DNA of 64,000 nt from Flavobacterium xinjiangense (GTDB lineage Bacteria; Bacteroidota; Bacteroidia; Flavobacteriales; Flavobacteriaceae): positions 186,001-250,000 of the forward strand of contig NZ_FRCL01000004.1 in NCBI RefSeq assembly GCF_900142885.1, in the 5' to 3' direction. Made by a program: the position numbers and the translations under genes. Shown here piece by piece: positions 45,934-55,475 of the stretch (positions within the stretch are counted from its first letter, which is position 1; every line of letters begins with the position of its first letter). Under the pieces are notes generated by a model. It had not been told where the DNA came from and did no database searches. It saw only the letters and a program-made list of their open reading frames with translations.

Positions 45934-46983
45934 TTAAAAACTGTACGTAGTTCCTAACAAAACATAAGCGTTAGAACTTGCTGGACTTGAATTGCTATCC
46001 ATAAATACATCTTCAGATGACAGGTCAACTCTAACTTCAGGAATGATTGTTAAATTTCCAACTTTGTAGTTCAATGAAAGTGTGTTTCCTACAATACTAG
46101 ACCCACCTAAAGCAGCTAGTGTTACATCAGCATCCGTTGCATCAAAATATTCCAATCTGTACGCTAAACTAAGATTACTTTTTGGAGCGTAGGCAGCATA
46201 TCCAATTAAAGCAAACCATTTTTCATCATTTGAGCTGCTTAAATCATCATTTATCAAAGCATAAGTTCCATTAAATCCTAAAGAGAATTTATCAGAAATC
46301 TTTTTTGAAGCTACTACATCAAATTGTGTTTTGTTCACGGTAGTCGCAGGATTTGAGCTGCCAGAAGTAGCATTAAAATATACGCTTCCTGAATCCCCAA
46401 CATACGCTATTTGTCCGATGAAGGTTTTTTGAGTTGATCCAGCTTCAATCGCTGTTTTAAAATCTGTTGGATTTGTTACCCCGGCCATAAAACTAACTTT
46501 TCCTGAAGTATATTGCGCTTTTACACCAGTATTAAAAAATGGTCCGTTTGTAAAAGCATAAGACATGCTATAGTTTTTATTATCCACAGCATCCAATAGT
46601 TCATATCCTATGTGAGTACCAAAACTACCTGCTATCACTTTAAATTTATCTGAAATTTCATAAGTGAAATTTAATTGTTTAATCATAAATGAACTACTAT
46701 TATCATTATATGTAAATTCTTTAGCTCTGTTACCAAATCCTAAATCCACAAATACAGAAGCTTTGCCCATTTTATGAGATGCCTCAATAGAAACCATTCC
46801 TAGCTCAAATGAGTTATGCGAATTAGTAAAACTAGTTTTTCCATTTCCTGCTAAGTTAGCAAAATCATATTTATAATACATATCAGCTGATCCTCCAAAG
46901 GTAGTCGCCGGTGCTGGTGTGTCTTGTGCAAATGTTATTCCTGTCGTTAGCAAAATTACTAAAATACTTAATGCTTTTTTCAT
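45934..46983 (-). CDS. Outer membrane porin, OmpL-like (BBP2 type)
   Basis: A 349-residue barrel protein with signal peptide (about 1-19, ending TFAQ). The strands alternate Tyr/Phe with polar residues, for example FGGSADMYYKYDFANLAG, HNSFELGMVSIEASHKMGKASVFVDLG and YAAYAPKSNLSLAYRLEYFD, and the protein ends AYVLLGTTYSF with the C-terminal Phe of outer membrane barrels. Pattern and length agree with OmpL-like beta-barrel porin-2. Its N-terminus resembles that of the barrel protein at 47525. It has a long unannotated upstream region and its own terminator. Confidence 0.82.
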   Translation of the reverse strand: MKKALSILVILLTTGITFAQDTPAPATTFGGSADMYYKYDFANLAGNGKTSFTNSHNSFELGMVSIEASHKMGKASVFVDLGFGNRAKEFTYNDNSSSFMIKQLNFTYEISDKFKVIAGSFGTHIGYELLDAVDNKNYSMSYAFTNGPFFNTGVKAQYTSGKVSFMAGVTNPTDFKTAIEAGSTQKTFIGQIAYVGDSGSVYFNATSGSSNPATTVNKTQFDVVASKKISDKFSLGFNGTYALINDDLSSSNDEKWFALIGYAAYAPKSNLSLAYRLEYFDATDADVTLAALGGSSIVGNTLSLNYKVGNLTIIPEVRVDLSSEDVFMDSNSSPASSNAYVLLGTTYSF

Positions 46984-47524
46984 GTTAAATTTAGTTTTAG
47001 TTATTAATCTGGTTGGTTATTACTTTATTAAAATAGCGTATTAAATTGCCTGATTTGGATCTTTATAGTACCTAAATCAAAAAAAAACTGACCTTAACTG
47101 TCTGTCTTTTCAAGGGTTAAATACCTATTTCTTTTGGCGAATTTATCAACTTTTATCTTACTTGAATAATTAATAATTACTTTTTTGGCACTTTTACCGA
47201 AGAATTATCAATAACAAAAAATCGTGATTAAATAATGATTATTTCATATTTTTAAGTAACAAATTTGAAAAATCAATAATTGATAATTTTACCTATACCC
47301 CCTATTTATTTAAATAAAAAAGATAAAAAAAAAATTAAAACACAATTTTTTGTTTTTTTTTCATAAATTCAAATCCACACCCCCTATAAAATACCCGTAA
47401 TACGTACTATTAAAAAAAATAACAATTATCAATGACATTAGCCGAAACTAATTTGGAAAACAAAAAAAAACTGCCAAAACACTAAATCGTGATTTGGCAG
47501 TGTTCCAGTATTATTATTAAAAAT
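46984..47524. other. Intergenic region, 541 bp
   Basis: Upstream of the porin gene. Very AT-rich, no credible gene. It holds the terminator at 47471-47500 and two C-tract sequences (ATACCCCCTAT at 47295-47305, ACACCCCCTAT at 47377-47387). A perfect -7 element facing the porin was not found. Confidence 0.6.
47471..47500 (-). terminator. Terminator of the catabolic operon
   Basis: Minus-strand CTGCCAAA/TTTGGCAG stem with nine T following, 24 bp after the stop of the last gene (47525). Confidence 0.8.
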
Positions 47525-48379
47525 TTACCTGATAGTAAAAGTCATACCAGCTGAAAAGAAATTCCTAACCGTTTTAGTGAGATTATCATTCTCATCAAAT
47601 TCTTGAATACCGTAATCGTTATTGGTATACCTAACAAAAACGGGGACCCTATAATTTTGCGTGATTTTAAACTCTTTAGCAATATTCACTCCAACATTCG
47701 AAAAAGTAAAACCCGCTTTACCACTAGCGTCAACTCCATAATAACCGCCGTTAATGACTGCTGCACCAACAAAAGGTCGAACGTCAACTCCTGCTTTCTC
47801 TAATGAATAAGTATATCCTATTTCAGCATAACTGGAAAAGGCTCTGGTAGTCGGATTCCCATTTTCATCATATTTATAATCTCCTCCTCCAATGAACGTA
47901 TTCCATTGAAAATCCAACGGCACCCCTTTTTCAGAAAAATCAAATAATAAAGAAAGATCTAAACTCTGTGCTGATCCTTCTGAATAATCAAAATAGCTGC
48001 TTCTCTCCCAATCTGGATTATTCTTAGTTGCTGGCCAATAGTAATCACTCAGCATTACTTTTACAACAGGAGAAACTTGATAGGAAATACTCCAATCAAA
48101 CTCGTTGTAAGCATCAGCAGCATTAGAAAAATTTGTAGTTGCCCAAACACCTACACTTAACTTATCAGTAAAAGCGTATGCCATATAGGGCTGGAACGCT
48201 ATTTTATCGCCATAATACTTTATTCCTCTCCATAAATAAGGATACACCACATCTACGGCGGCCGTAAATTTAGGTTCTGGAGCTTCCGGTTCAGATACGG
48301 CTGTAGCAACTGGCGTATCTTGTGCAAAAGTTACTGTACTGGTTAGCATTAAAGCTAAAATGATTACTGCTTTTTTCAT
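47525..48379 (-). CDS. Outer membrane beta-barrel, TorF-like putative porin
   Basis: A 284-residue protein with signal peptide (about 1-19, ending TFAQ) and a short acidic/Pro-rich stretch. The barrel begins AAVDVVYPYLWRGIKYYGD and continues with PYMAYAFTDKLSVGVWATT, reminiscent of TorF-family porins, where an RG motif follows the first strand. The C-terminus is FFSAGMTFTIR. Last gene of the catabolic operon, 39 bp after the semialdehyde dehydrogenase, so it may admit the pathway substrate through the outer membrane (inference). Confidence 0.7.
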   Translation of the reverse strand: MKKAVIILALMLTSTVTFAQDTPVATAVSEPEAPEPKFTAAVDVVYPYLWRGIKYYGDKIAFQPYMAYAFTDKLSVGVWATTNFSNAADAYNEFDWSISYQVSPVVKVMLSDYYWPATKNNPDWERSSYFDYSEGSAQSLDLSLLFDFSEKGVPLDFQWNTFIGGGDYKYDENGNPTTRAFSSYAEIGYTYSLEKAGVDVRPFVGAAVINGGYYGVDASGKAGFTFSNVGVNIAKEFKITQNYRVPVFVRYTNNDYGIQEFDENDNLTKTVRNFFSAGMTFTIR

Positions 48380-48418
48380 ATTTGGTTGTTTTTTTGGTTG
48401 GTTAATTCTATTTTCAAA

Positions 48419-49771
48419 TTATTCAATAATCAATGATTTCATATTCATGAATTCCTTTATTCCTATTTCAGATAATTCTCTTCCGTACCCTGATTTTTTT
48501 GTTCCTCCAAAAGGAATTCTGGAATCAGAACGTACCAATGAGTTTACAAAAACATTTCCGGCTTCAATTTTTCGTGCCAATCGATATGCGTTTTCACGAT
48601 CTTCAGTCCAAATTGCCGATGCCAAACCATATCTGTGATTATTGGCAATAGCAATGGCATCGTTTTCATCTTTGGCTCTAATAATTGTAGCCAACGGACC
48701 AAAAGTTTCTTCCTGAAAAGCAATATTATTAGCATCGACAAAATCAATTAATGTCGGTTGGAAATTGCAATTTTCTCGCTCTCCTCCTATTACTAATTTC
48801 GCTCCTTGTTGCAACGATTTTTCTAATTGATGGCTTAGTTTTTCAGCCAAATCCAATCGGGCTAATGGACCCATATTAATTCCGTCCTGCAAAGGATTTC
48901 CTTGATGTAAAGCATTTACTTTTTGTGCAAAAAGGGCAGCGAATTCATCTGCTACTTTTTCGGTAACGATAAAACGTTTGGCACAAATGCAAGCCTGACC
49001 TGCATTTAACATTCTGGATTGAGTAGCAACAGTTGCTGCTTTTTCAATATCGGCATCATTTAAAACAATAAATGCATCCGAACCTCCCAACTCCATAACG
49101 GATTTTTTGATATGCTTTCCTGCCAAAGATGCTACGGAGGAACCTGCCATTTCACTACCTGTAAACGTAATTCCATGTACAATATCCGAAGCGATTACAC
49201 TTTCGACTTGAGCAATATCAATGGTTATTTGTTGGAAAACACCTTCTGGGAAACCAGCTTCTAAAAATGCATTTTCGATTGCTTTGGCACAACCTATAAC
49301 GTTTGGCGCATGTTTTAATAGTGTTACATTCCCCGCCATAATAGCCGGCGCGGCATAACGCAATACTTGCCAAAAGGGGTAATTCCAAGGCATAATCGCA
49401 AAAACAGCACCCATTGGGTCATAGACAGATAGGCTAGTAAAAGGTGTATCGTACTTTTCGTCTTTCAGCATTTTCTCTGCATTATCCGCATAGAAGTCAC
49501 AATTTCCTGCTGATTTTTCGACTTCACTAATTCCTTCGGCTAAAATTTTACCCATTTCATTAGTAATCAACAAACCTAACTCATCCTTCTTTGCTCTCAG
49601 AATATTGGCTAGTTTTTTCATTTTATCAGCTCTTTCCTGAAAAGAAGTATTTCGCCAATTTTTAAAAGCGCTTTCTGACAATTCCAATTTCTGATTCAAT
49701 TGCGCGTCCGTCAACACTTCATGCTCCGCAATAATTTCTCTTGAAAATGGATTTATTGATTTGAATATCAT
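48419..49771 (-). CDS. NAD(P)-dependent succinate-semialdehyde-type dehydrogenase
   Basis: A 450-residue aldehyde dehydrogenase of the Sad/YneI/GabD-like branch. MPWNYPFWQVLRYAAPA holds the catalytic-site Asn, FTGSEMAGSSVA is in the cofactor fold, VMELGGSDAFIV has the general-base Glu, and AGQACICAKRF has the nucleophilic Cys. Likely reaction: succinate semialdehyde to succinate. It lacks about 30 N-terminal residues seen in longer relatives, which is normal for the YneI type. Ninth of ten genes in the operon. Confidence 0.87.
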   Translation of the reverse strand: MIFKSINPFSREIIAEHEVLTDAQLNQKLELSESAFKNWRNTSFQERADKMKKLANILRAKKDELGLLITNEMGKILAEGISEVEKSAGNCDFYADNAEKMLKDEKYDTPFTSLSVYDPMGAVFAIMPWNYPFWQVLRYAAPAIMAGNVTLLKHAPNVIGCAKAIENAFLEAGFPEGVFQQITIDIAQVESVIASDIVHGITFTGSEMAGSSVASLAGKHIKKSVMELGGSDAFIVLNDADIEKAATVATQSRMLNAGQACICAKRFIVTEKVADEFAALFAQKVNALHQGNPLQDGINMGPLARLDLAEKLSHQLEKSLQQGAKLVIGGERENCNFQPTLIDFVDANNIAFQEETFGPLATIIRAKDENDAIAIANNHRYGLASAIWTEDRENAYRLARKIEAGNVFVNSLVRSDSRIPFGGTKKSGYGRELSEIGIKEFMNMKSLIIE

Positions 49772-49867
49772 TTTATTTTTTGTTTAAAATTTAATGTTGT
49801 ACGCTTAAAGTTACTTGACAGAACTTCATTACGACTGAACACTGAATACTTCGAACTGAACACTTTT

Positions 49868-50518
49868 TTAATGGTTTTCACTTAATTTAGTGTTTGGATC
49901 CAAAGGCCAATACATCAAAACCGAACAATTTCCGCTTCTAGGATCATCTAAATAATCAAATAATGGTTCTACCAGAATGAATCCACATTTAGTTTGAGCC
50001 GTTACTGTTGGGTCTATGATTTCTCCTTTTATCAGCTTATCACAATATTCCGCAATAGTCATTTGATCTTTTACTTTATCATAACCAATAGGCATTCCCG
50101 CTGTCATTTGCCCTTTGCAACCTAATGCTTTAGCTACATCCTGACGGGCATTATAAATTTCTCTTCCAATACCTTTTCCTTGGTAATCCGGATGAACAGA
50201 AACATCCAACCCATAAATCCAATCGGCTTTAGGATCGTGTGTTCCCAACCATAAGTCATCAGAAATCTCCAAAAAAGTATGGTGTCCTTTGTGATAATTT
50301 TGACGCAAAGTCGTACAAGAAGCAATTACTTTATCACCATCCAAAACAATGAATTGTCCCTCTGGAAAAATCTCCAAATGTCTTTTGTATTTTTCTTCCG
50401 TAATTAATTCCTCTGCAGAAAGGGTCGGAAAAACAATTTCTTGTAATTCGGCTTGCTGTTTTGCATGTTCCGGCAAAGGTGTTTGCAACGTATATTTACC
50501 TAAAATTTCTTTTTTCAT
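49868..50518 (-). CDS. GNAT-family N-acetyltransferase
   Basis: A 216-residue acetyltransferase. DWIYGLDVSVHPDYQGKGIGREIYNARQ near residues 98-125 contains the acetyl-CoA loop QGKGIG. The conserved TAGMPIGYDKVKDQMTIAEYC and the C-terminal region (CGFILVEPLFDYLDDPRSGN) are shared with the GNAT at 56838, a paralogue. The family is related to GNAT domains joined to carbon-nitrogen hydrolases. Acceptor unknown; given neighbours, an amine or diamine is plausible. Eighth gene in the operon. Confidence 0.85.
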   Translation of the reverse strand: MKKEILGKYTLQTPLPEHAKQQAELQEIVFPTLSAEELITEEKYKRHLEIFPEGQFIVLDGDKVIASCTTLRQNYHKGHHTFLEISDDLWLGTHDPKADWIYGLDVSVHPDYQGKGIGREIYNARQDVAKALGCKGQMTAGMPIGYDKVKDQMTIAEYCDKLIKGEIIDPTVTAQTKCGFILVEPLFDYLDDPRSGNCSVLMYWPLDPNTKLSENH

Positions 50519-50609
50519 AATTTTTTATCTAATCTTGTTATCATTTGGAACACCTCTCTCAGCCACTCTCATGATGACAAACGGATTCACAATATGCAAT
50601 CAAAAATCT

Positions 50610-52031
50610 TTATGACATATTACCGTAACTAATTAGTTTCAATTCCATGTATTCTTTTAATCCTTCGGAACCCGACTCGTGTCCTATTCCGCTACTTTTT
50701 ATTCCAACAAAGGGCAATTCAGTACCGTGAGCAGCCCATTCATTGACTCCCACCATTCCAAATTCAAGATTTTCGGCATAGAAATTAGCTGTTTTAATAT
50801 GATTTGTAAATACATAAGAAGCCAAGCCATATTCCGTGTCATTTGCCCATTCCAGAACTTCTTCTTTCGTTTCGAAAGGGATGACAATCATCAACGGACC
50901 AAAAACTTCTGTCTTAATAAAAGCCTGATTCTGTCTGGCTTCAATCAAAGCTGGATGCACAAAAAATCCTATTTCAGCCTCTTCTCCACCAATGTGAACA
51001 ATTGCTCCTTCGCTTTTTGCTTTTTCAAGCATTTCCAAAGAATGTTCCTGTTGTTTTTTATTAATTAATGGTCCTACAAAATCAATATCACCACCATTAA
51101 CTCCTGTTTTCAATTGCGAAATATCTTCTTTTACAATCGAAACAAATTGGTTAAAAATAGAGGAATGCACATAAAAGCGTTGTGGAGCTACACAAACCTG
51201 ACCGCAATTTCGCAATTTCGCAACCAAAGCCTGATGCGCAATTGCTTCAACATCGACGTCTTTTTCGATAATTACCGGAGCATTTCCACCTAATTCAAGT
51301 GATAATTTTGTTGCTGTTTTTGAAGCTCCATCCATCAGAATTTTTCCAACTCTTGTGCTTCCTGTAAAACTTATTTTTTTTAATAAAGGATTTTCAATCA
51401 TTTCAGTTCCAGTAGCAACTGGCTCAGTATTAATTAAATTGAAAACTCCTTTTAGTATTCCGGCTTCGTGCAATGCCTTTGCCATATTGAAACTAGATAA
51501 AGGCGTAAATTCAGAACCTCTCATGACCACGCTACATCCGGCAGCCAAAGCAGCTGCAACGGCACGAGCAGGATTATAGGCAGGAAAATTCCAAGCGGTA
51601 ATTACACCAACAACTCCTAATGGCTGATAAATAACCATGGAACGTTTGTCGATTCTGCTAGACGGAATAACGCGTCCGTAACTGCGTTTTCCTTCCTCTG
51701 CAAACCATTCGAATAGATTAGCAGAAACCTGCCACTCACCTCGAGATTCCAGCATTGGCTTACCCGTTTCCAGTGAAGTTTCCTTGGCGAAAGCCTCGAC
51801 ATTTGCACGCATATAATTGGCTGCTTTCTTTAATATTTCAGCTCTAAAATAAGGTGTTGTATTTTTCCATTCTTTAAAAGAAGCATCAGCGGCTGCAATC
51901 GCCAAGGCACAATCAGCAGTGTTTCCAAAAGGAACTTTATCAATTATTTTTTCGGTAGCTGGACTTTGTAAATCCCAAGTTGCGCCATCAACTGCGTCGC
52001 ACCATTCTCCATTTATATATTGCTTTCTCAT
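50610..52031 (-). CDS. Aldehyde dehydrogenase family protein
   Basis: A 473-residue aldehyde dehydrogenase when started at the ATG at 52031, which gives the standard N-terminus MRKQYINGEWCDAVDG; longer starts run through the upstream gene and add a basic, unlikely leader. Motifs: AWNFPAYNPARAVAAALAAG, FTGSTRVGKILM, LELGGNAPVI and CGQVCVAPQRF with the catalytic Cys. Substrate probably a semialdehyde or amino/acylamino-aldehyde. Its ATG overlaps the TGA of the aminotransferase gene upstream (52028-52031), so the two are translationally coupled. Confidence 0.87.
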   Translation of the reverse strand: MRKQYINGEWCDAVDGATWDLQSPATEKIIDKVPFGNTADCALAIAAADASFKEWKNTTPYFRAEILKKAANYMRANVEAFAKETSLETGKPMLESRGEWQVSANLFEWFAEEGKRSYGRVIPSSRIDKRSMVIYQPLGVVGVITAWNFPAYNPARAVAAALAAGCSVVMRGSEFTPLSSFNMAKALHEAGILKGVFNLINTEPVATGTEMIENPLLKKISFTGSTRVGKILMDGASKTATKLSLELGGNAPVIIEKDVDVEAIAHQALVAKLRNCGQVCVAPQRFYVHSSIFNQFVSIVKEDISQLKTGVNGGDIDFVGPLINKKQQEHSLEMLEKAKSEGAIVHIGGEEAEIGFFVHPALIEARQNQAFIKTEVFGPLMIVIPFETKEEVLEWANDTEYGLASYVFTNHIKTANFYAENLEFGMVGVNEWAAHGTELPFVGIKSSGIGHESGSEGLKEYMELKLISYGNMS

Positions 52032-53329
52032 GACAGTATTTCTTTTATTGTTTCTTCTAAAATTGACAAGCCTTTTTCTAAAATTTCGTCTTCTATAAAT
52101 AATGGACTTAAAATTCGGATACAATTTCCGTACGTTCCCGAAGTGATTACAATCAATCCTTTCTCTAAACATTTATTGACAATGGCTTTTGTGGTATCAC
52201 CATCAGGCATTTTAGTTTCCGGGTTAAAAAATTCTATGGCCAGCATCGCTCCCAATCCGCGGACATCGGTAATGTTTTTACAATATTTTGCCTGCAACTG
52301 ATTGAATCTTTCTCGAACAATTTGCCCGACTTTTTCACCCGCTGCATTGATGTTGTTTTTTTGCATGTAATTGATGCTTGCCAATGACGCGACACAACTC
52401 AACGGATTCCCTAAATAGGTTCCTCCAATGAGTCCTGGTTTAACGGCATCCATAATTTCCTGTTTTCCAATAACGGCACCAATAGGCATTCCGCCCCCCA
52501 TAGATTTTGCCCAAGTTGACAAATCTGGAGTTACACCGTAATGCTCGTAGGCTGCCCATTTTCCGGTGCGACCAAAACCGGATTGCACCTCATCAAAAAT
52601 TAAAAAAATGTTATTTTCAGTACAAAATTTACGCAAATATTGAACATATTTTTTAGAAGCAACAGTAAAACCGCCTTCGCCTTGCACTAATTCTAAAATA
52701 ATTGCAGCGGTTTGACTCACTGAAACGGTTGATGAAAAAGTTTTATGCAACTTCATAATCATCAAATCATCGAATTCATCTGAGGTCATTCGAGCGTTCA
52801 TACTCGGTTTGTAATACGGATATTCTAAACGGTATACTTCAGGCGCATATGGTCCGGCACCTTCTTTATATTTCACATTGGATGTCAAAGTCATTGCCAT
52901 CATTGTACGTCCGTGAAAAGAACCCTCGTAACAGATAATTCCTGATTTTCCGGTTACGGCACGAGCAATTTTAATGGCATTTTCCACTGATTCCGCACCA
53001 GATAAAGTTAGCATTGCTTTAGTAGATTCACCATGCGGCAAAATCTCACACAATTTTTCCGTTAAGTCTAAATATTGTTCGTAAACCGAAACATTAAAGG
53101 AAGCATGAATAAATTTATCTGCTTGATTTTTGATTGCTTCAATAATTTCTGGCACACCGTGTCCTGCATTATTTACCCCAATTCCTCCTGCAAAATCAAT
53201 CAGTTCTCTACCATCAGCATCAATAATAATGGCTCCTTTGGCAGATTGAATGCTGGATGGATTGAAAATTCCTAAAGCGTTTGGAACACTTTTTTTTCTT
53301 CTTTCGTATAATTTGTCTGTATTATTCAT
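52028..53329 (-). CDS. Class III omega-aminotransferase, GABA-transaminase-like
   Basis: A 433-residue PLP-dependent enzyme. Signature parts: FAGGIGVNNAGHG, LSGAESVENAIKIAR, YEGSFHGRTMMAMTL, ELVQGEGGFTVA, FDEVQSGFGRTGKW and TWAKSMGGGMPIGAV, where Lys binds PLP. GabT-like enzymes transfer the amino group of GABA or other omega-amino compounds to 2-oxoglutarate. It overlaps the Lrp gene by 8 bp and the aldehyde dehydrogenase by 4 bp, so these products probably act in sequence. Confidence 0.88.
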   Translation of the reverse strand: MNNTDKLYERRKKSVPNALGIFNPSSIQSAKGAIIIDADGRELIDFAGGIGVNNAGHGVPEIIEAIKNQADKFIHASFNVSVYEQYLDLTEKLCEILPHGESTKAMLTLSGAESVENAIKIARAVTGKSGIICYEGSFHGRTMMAMTLTSNVKYKEGAGPYAPEVYRLEYPYYKPSMNARMTSDEFDDLMIMKLHKTFSSTVSVSQTAAIILELVQGEGGFTVASKKYVQYLRKFCTENNIFLIFDEVQSGFGRTGKWAAYEHYGVTPDLSTWAKSMGGGMPIGAVIGKQEIMDAVKPGLIGGTYLGNPLSCVASLASINYMQKNNINAAGEKVGQIVRERFNQLQAKYCKNITDVRGLGAMLAIEFFNPETKMPDGDTTKAIVNKCLEKGLIVITSGTYGNCIRILSPLFIEDEILEKGLSILEETIKEILS

Positions 53330-53807
53330 TTTGCTTGCTTGATAATTTTGCTAATTCTAAATCGGGTTGCGCGAATTTGTAAATTTTCATATACATATTT
53401 GTTTTAGTATCGAAAACACCTTCCATTGCATGAATTTTATCGCCTAATAATTCATTCAAATGTTCCATGTCCCGACACATAATATTGGCTTCAATATCAT
53501 AATCGCCCGAAACAGAAGCTAAAAAACTAATTTCAGGCAACTTTGCCAATTCCTCAAAAATAGTTTTCATGTATGATTTTGGTTTAACTGAAATCAAAAC
53601 ACTTGCGTAAGCATTAAAACCAATTTTGTTAGGATCGACCCTTCCAATAATTTGCAAAGTCCCATCTTCAATTAAGTTAATATAACGGTGTCTAATGGTA
53701 CTCACTGCAACATTAATTTCTTTTGAAATTTCAGTAAACGACATTCTGCCATCTTTTTGAAGGAGTTTCAATATTTGGTAATCTAATTCATCATCTAATG
53801 CACTCAT
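53322..53807 (-). CDS. Lrp/AsnC-family transcription regulator
   Basis: A 161-residue regulator. The winged helix-turn-helix (about 8-55, DYQILKLLQKDGRMSFTEIS and VAVSTIRHRYINLIEDG) is followed by an AsnC/RAM ligand domain (about 65-150, ending YMKIYKFAQPD). Such proteins bind amino acids as octamers and control degradation or transport genes. It is the only regulator in the operon and a likely local controller, perhaps also of the divergent mmsA promoter. Confidence 0.93.
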   Translation of the reverse strand: MSALDDELDYQILKLLQKDGRMSFTEISKEINVAVSTIRHRYINLIEDGTLQIIGRVDPNKIGFNAYASVLISVKPKSYMKTIFEELAKLPEISFLASVSGDYDIEANIMCRDMEHLNELLGDKIHAMEGVFDTKTNMYMKIYKFAQPDLELAKLSSKQNE

Positions 53808-53864
53808 CTTTTATTTTTTTAAAAACGGTATCACAATTTAAAAACCCTGATAACGTATAATTTT

Positions 53865-55445
53865 TTACTCTTTTTTATATTTTAATTCTCCATTTACCCA
53901 AGTTTCATTGGCTTCAACGGTAGAAACATCGTCTAATTTAAATGGATTTTTATTCAAAACAATAAAATCGGCATATTTCCCTATAGAAAGACTTCCTTTT
54001 ATATTTTCTAAATTATCCGCAATCGCACTTCCTACCGTATAGGCGCGTAAAGCTTGCTCAAAAGTTATTTTCTGGCTTTCGCCAATGACAAAACCATCCA
54101 TTGCTTTTCGGGTAACCGCCGTTTCCATATTAACCCAAGGATTAATTTCTTTTACCACGGGACCATCGGTAGATAAGGCTAGATTTATTCCGTTATCTAA
54201 AACCGTTTTGCAAGGGTAAACCACCTCTAATAACTCGTCTGGCAAAGTGCTTTTGAAATTGTTTGCCAATTCGTAAATAAATATCGGTTGCATCGCTGCA
54301 GTCATATTCATGTGTTTAAAATCTTTTATATTTTCATTAGATAAAAATCCAACATGCTCAATTCTGTGTTTTAAAGTATTGTCTATTTTGAACAGATCGC
54401 GATACACTTTCAAAGTCAAATCAACTGCCTGATGTCCAATGGCATGTGTGGCAACCGAAAATCCTTTTGCAACAGCTTCTTTGGCTGTTTGAAAAAACTT
54501 ATCGTAATCCAATCTCAAAACACCTTTATAACCGTCCGTATTTTTATAAGGAACATTCAAGGCAGCTGTAGCTGAACTCAAACCGCCATCAGAGAAAAAC
54601 TTTACGGTTTTTATTTGCAAAAATTCCGATTCATATAATTCCGGTAAAACCTGAATTTCGTCACTACCATCCGGAATTCGAAGCGGGAAAACATTCATTC
54701 GCACTTGCAACAATCCTTCTTTGTCCAATTTAATGTAAGCCGCCAATAATTCTTCATTTGCAGCCGGATCCGTCGTGCTAGTAATTCCTAAACGCAACAA
54801 ATACTTATGCGCTTCCAGAATCATGTTTTTATATTCTTCGAAAGTAAATGCAGGAATGTTATTCATGATTAATCCCAACGCTCTTTCGGTAAAAATACCT
54901 TGTAAACTTCCATCTTGATTTTTGCGAATCTCTCCTCCAAAAGGAACTTCAGTAGCTTCATCAACTTCTGAAATTGCTATGGCTTTTGAATTGGCAATTC
55001 CAATATGCGCACAAGTTCTAATTACAAAAACAGGTCTGTCAGAAATAATTTCGTCTAAATCTTCTTTGGTTGGCAATCGTTTTTCTTCGAGAACCATTTC
55101 ATTGATTCCACGAGCCATAATCCATTCGGAATTAGGGTTTTTCTCGGCAAACTCTTTTAATAATTTTTTGAATTCCACTATAGATTTTACACCCCGAACA
55201 TCCAACATAAACGTACGAAGATGTCCGATTTTCCAAACATGGATATGCGCGTCATTCAAACCTGGAACAACTGTTTTTCCATTAAAATCAAATTCAGTGG
55301 AAAAAGAACCAAATTGATTGCGCAATTCGGTTTCAGTTCCAATAGCTTCAATTTTTCCCAAAGGATTAATTACCATGGAATCCGCTTTTGCAAAAGCAGG
55401 ATCCATAGTAATAATATTGGCATTGTGTATTAATTTGAAATTCAT
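53865..55445 (-). CDS. Amidohydrolase, YtcJ-like (Amidohydro_3 family)
   Basis: A 526-residue metal-dependent hydrolase. VPGLNDAHIHVWKIGH carries the first HxH metal ligands; later ligands are in VKFFSDGG, ATHAIGHQAVD, HRIEHVGFLS and STDGPVV. The C-terminus has the usual ADFIVLNKNPF strand. No signal peptide. Members hydrolyse amides, carbamates or cyclic ureas; the substrate cannot be set from sequence. In this operon it could remove an acyl group from an acylamino acid (inference). Confidence 0.87.
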   Translation of the reverse strand: MNFKLIHNANIITMDPAFAKADSMVINPLGKIEAIGTETELRNQFGSFSTEFDFNGKTVVPGLNDAHIHVWKIGHLRTFMLDVRGVKSIVEFKKLLKEFAEKNPNSEWIMARGINEMVLEEKRLPTKEDLDEIISDRPVFVIRTCAHIGIANSKAIAISEVDEATEVPFGGEIRKNQDGSLQGIFTERALGLIMNNIPAFTFEEYKNMILEAHKYLLRLGITSTTDPAANEELLAAYIKLDKEGLLQVRMNVFPLRIPDGSDEIQVLPELYESEFLQIKTVKFFSDGGLSSATAALNVPYKNTDGYKGVLRLDYDKFFQTAKEAVAKGFSVATHAIGHQAVDLTLKVYRDLFKIDNTLKHRIEHVGFLSNENIKDFKHMNMTAAMQPIFIYELANNFKSTLPDELLEVVYPCKTVLDNGINLALSTDGPVVKEINPWVNMETAVTRKAMDGFVIGESQKITFEQALRAYTVGSAIADNLENIKGSLSIGKYADFIVLNKNPFKLDDVSTVEANETWVNGELKYKKE

Positions 55446-55475
55446 TTTTTTTATTCTAAAGTTTAAGTCTTGAAA

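Noticed and set aside
47186..47200. Sigma-54 promoter (TGGCAC)
   Set aside because: The -12 GC element is absent at the required spacing.
50610..52172. Aldehyde dehydrogenase with a 47-residue longer N-terminus
   Set aside because: The extension is basic, unlike the family and lies inside the aminotransferase gene; the ATG at 52031 overlaps that gene's stop in a normal coupling arrangement.
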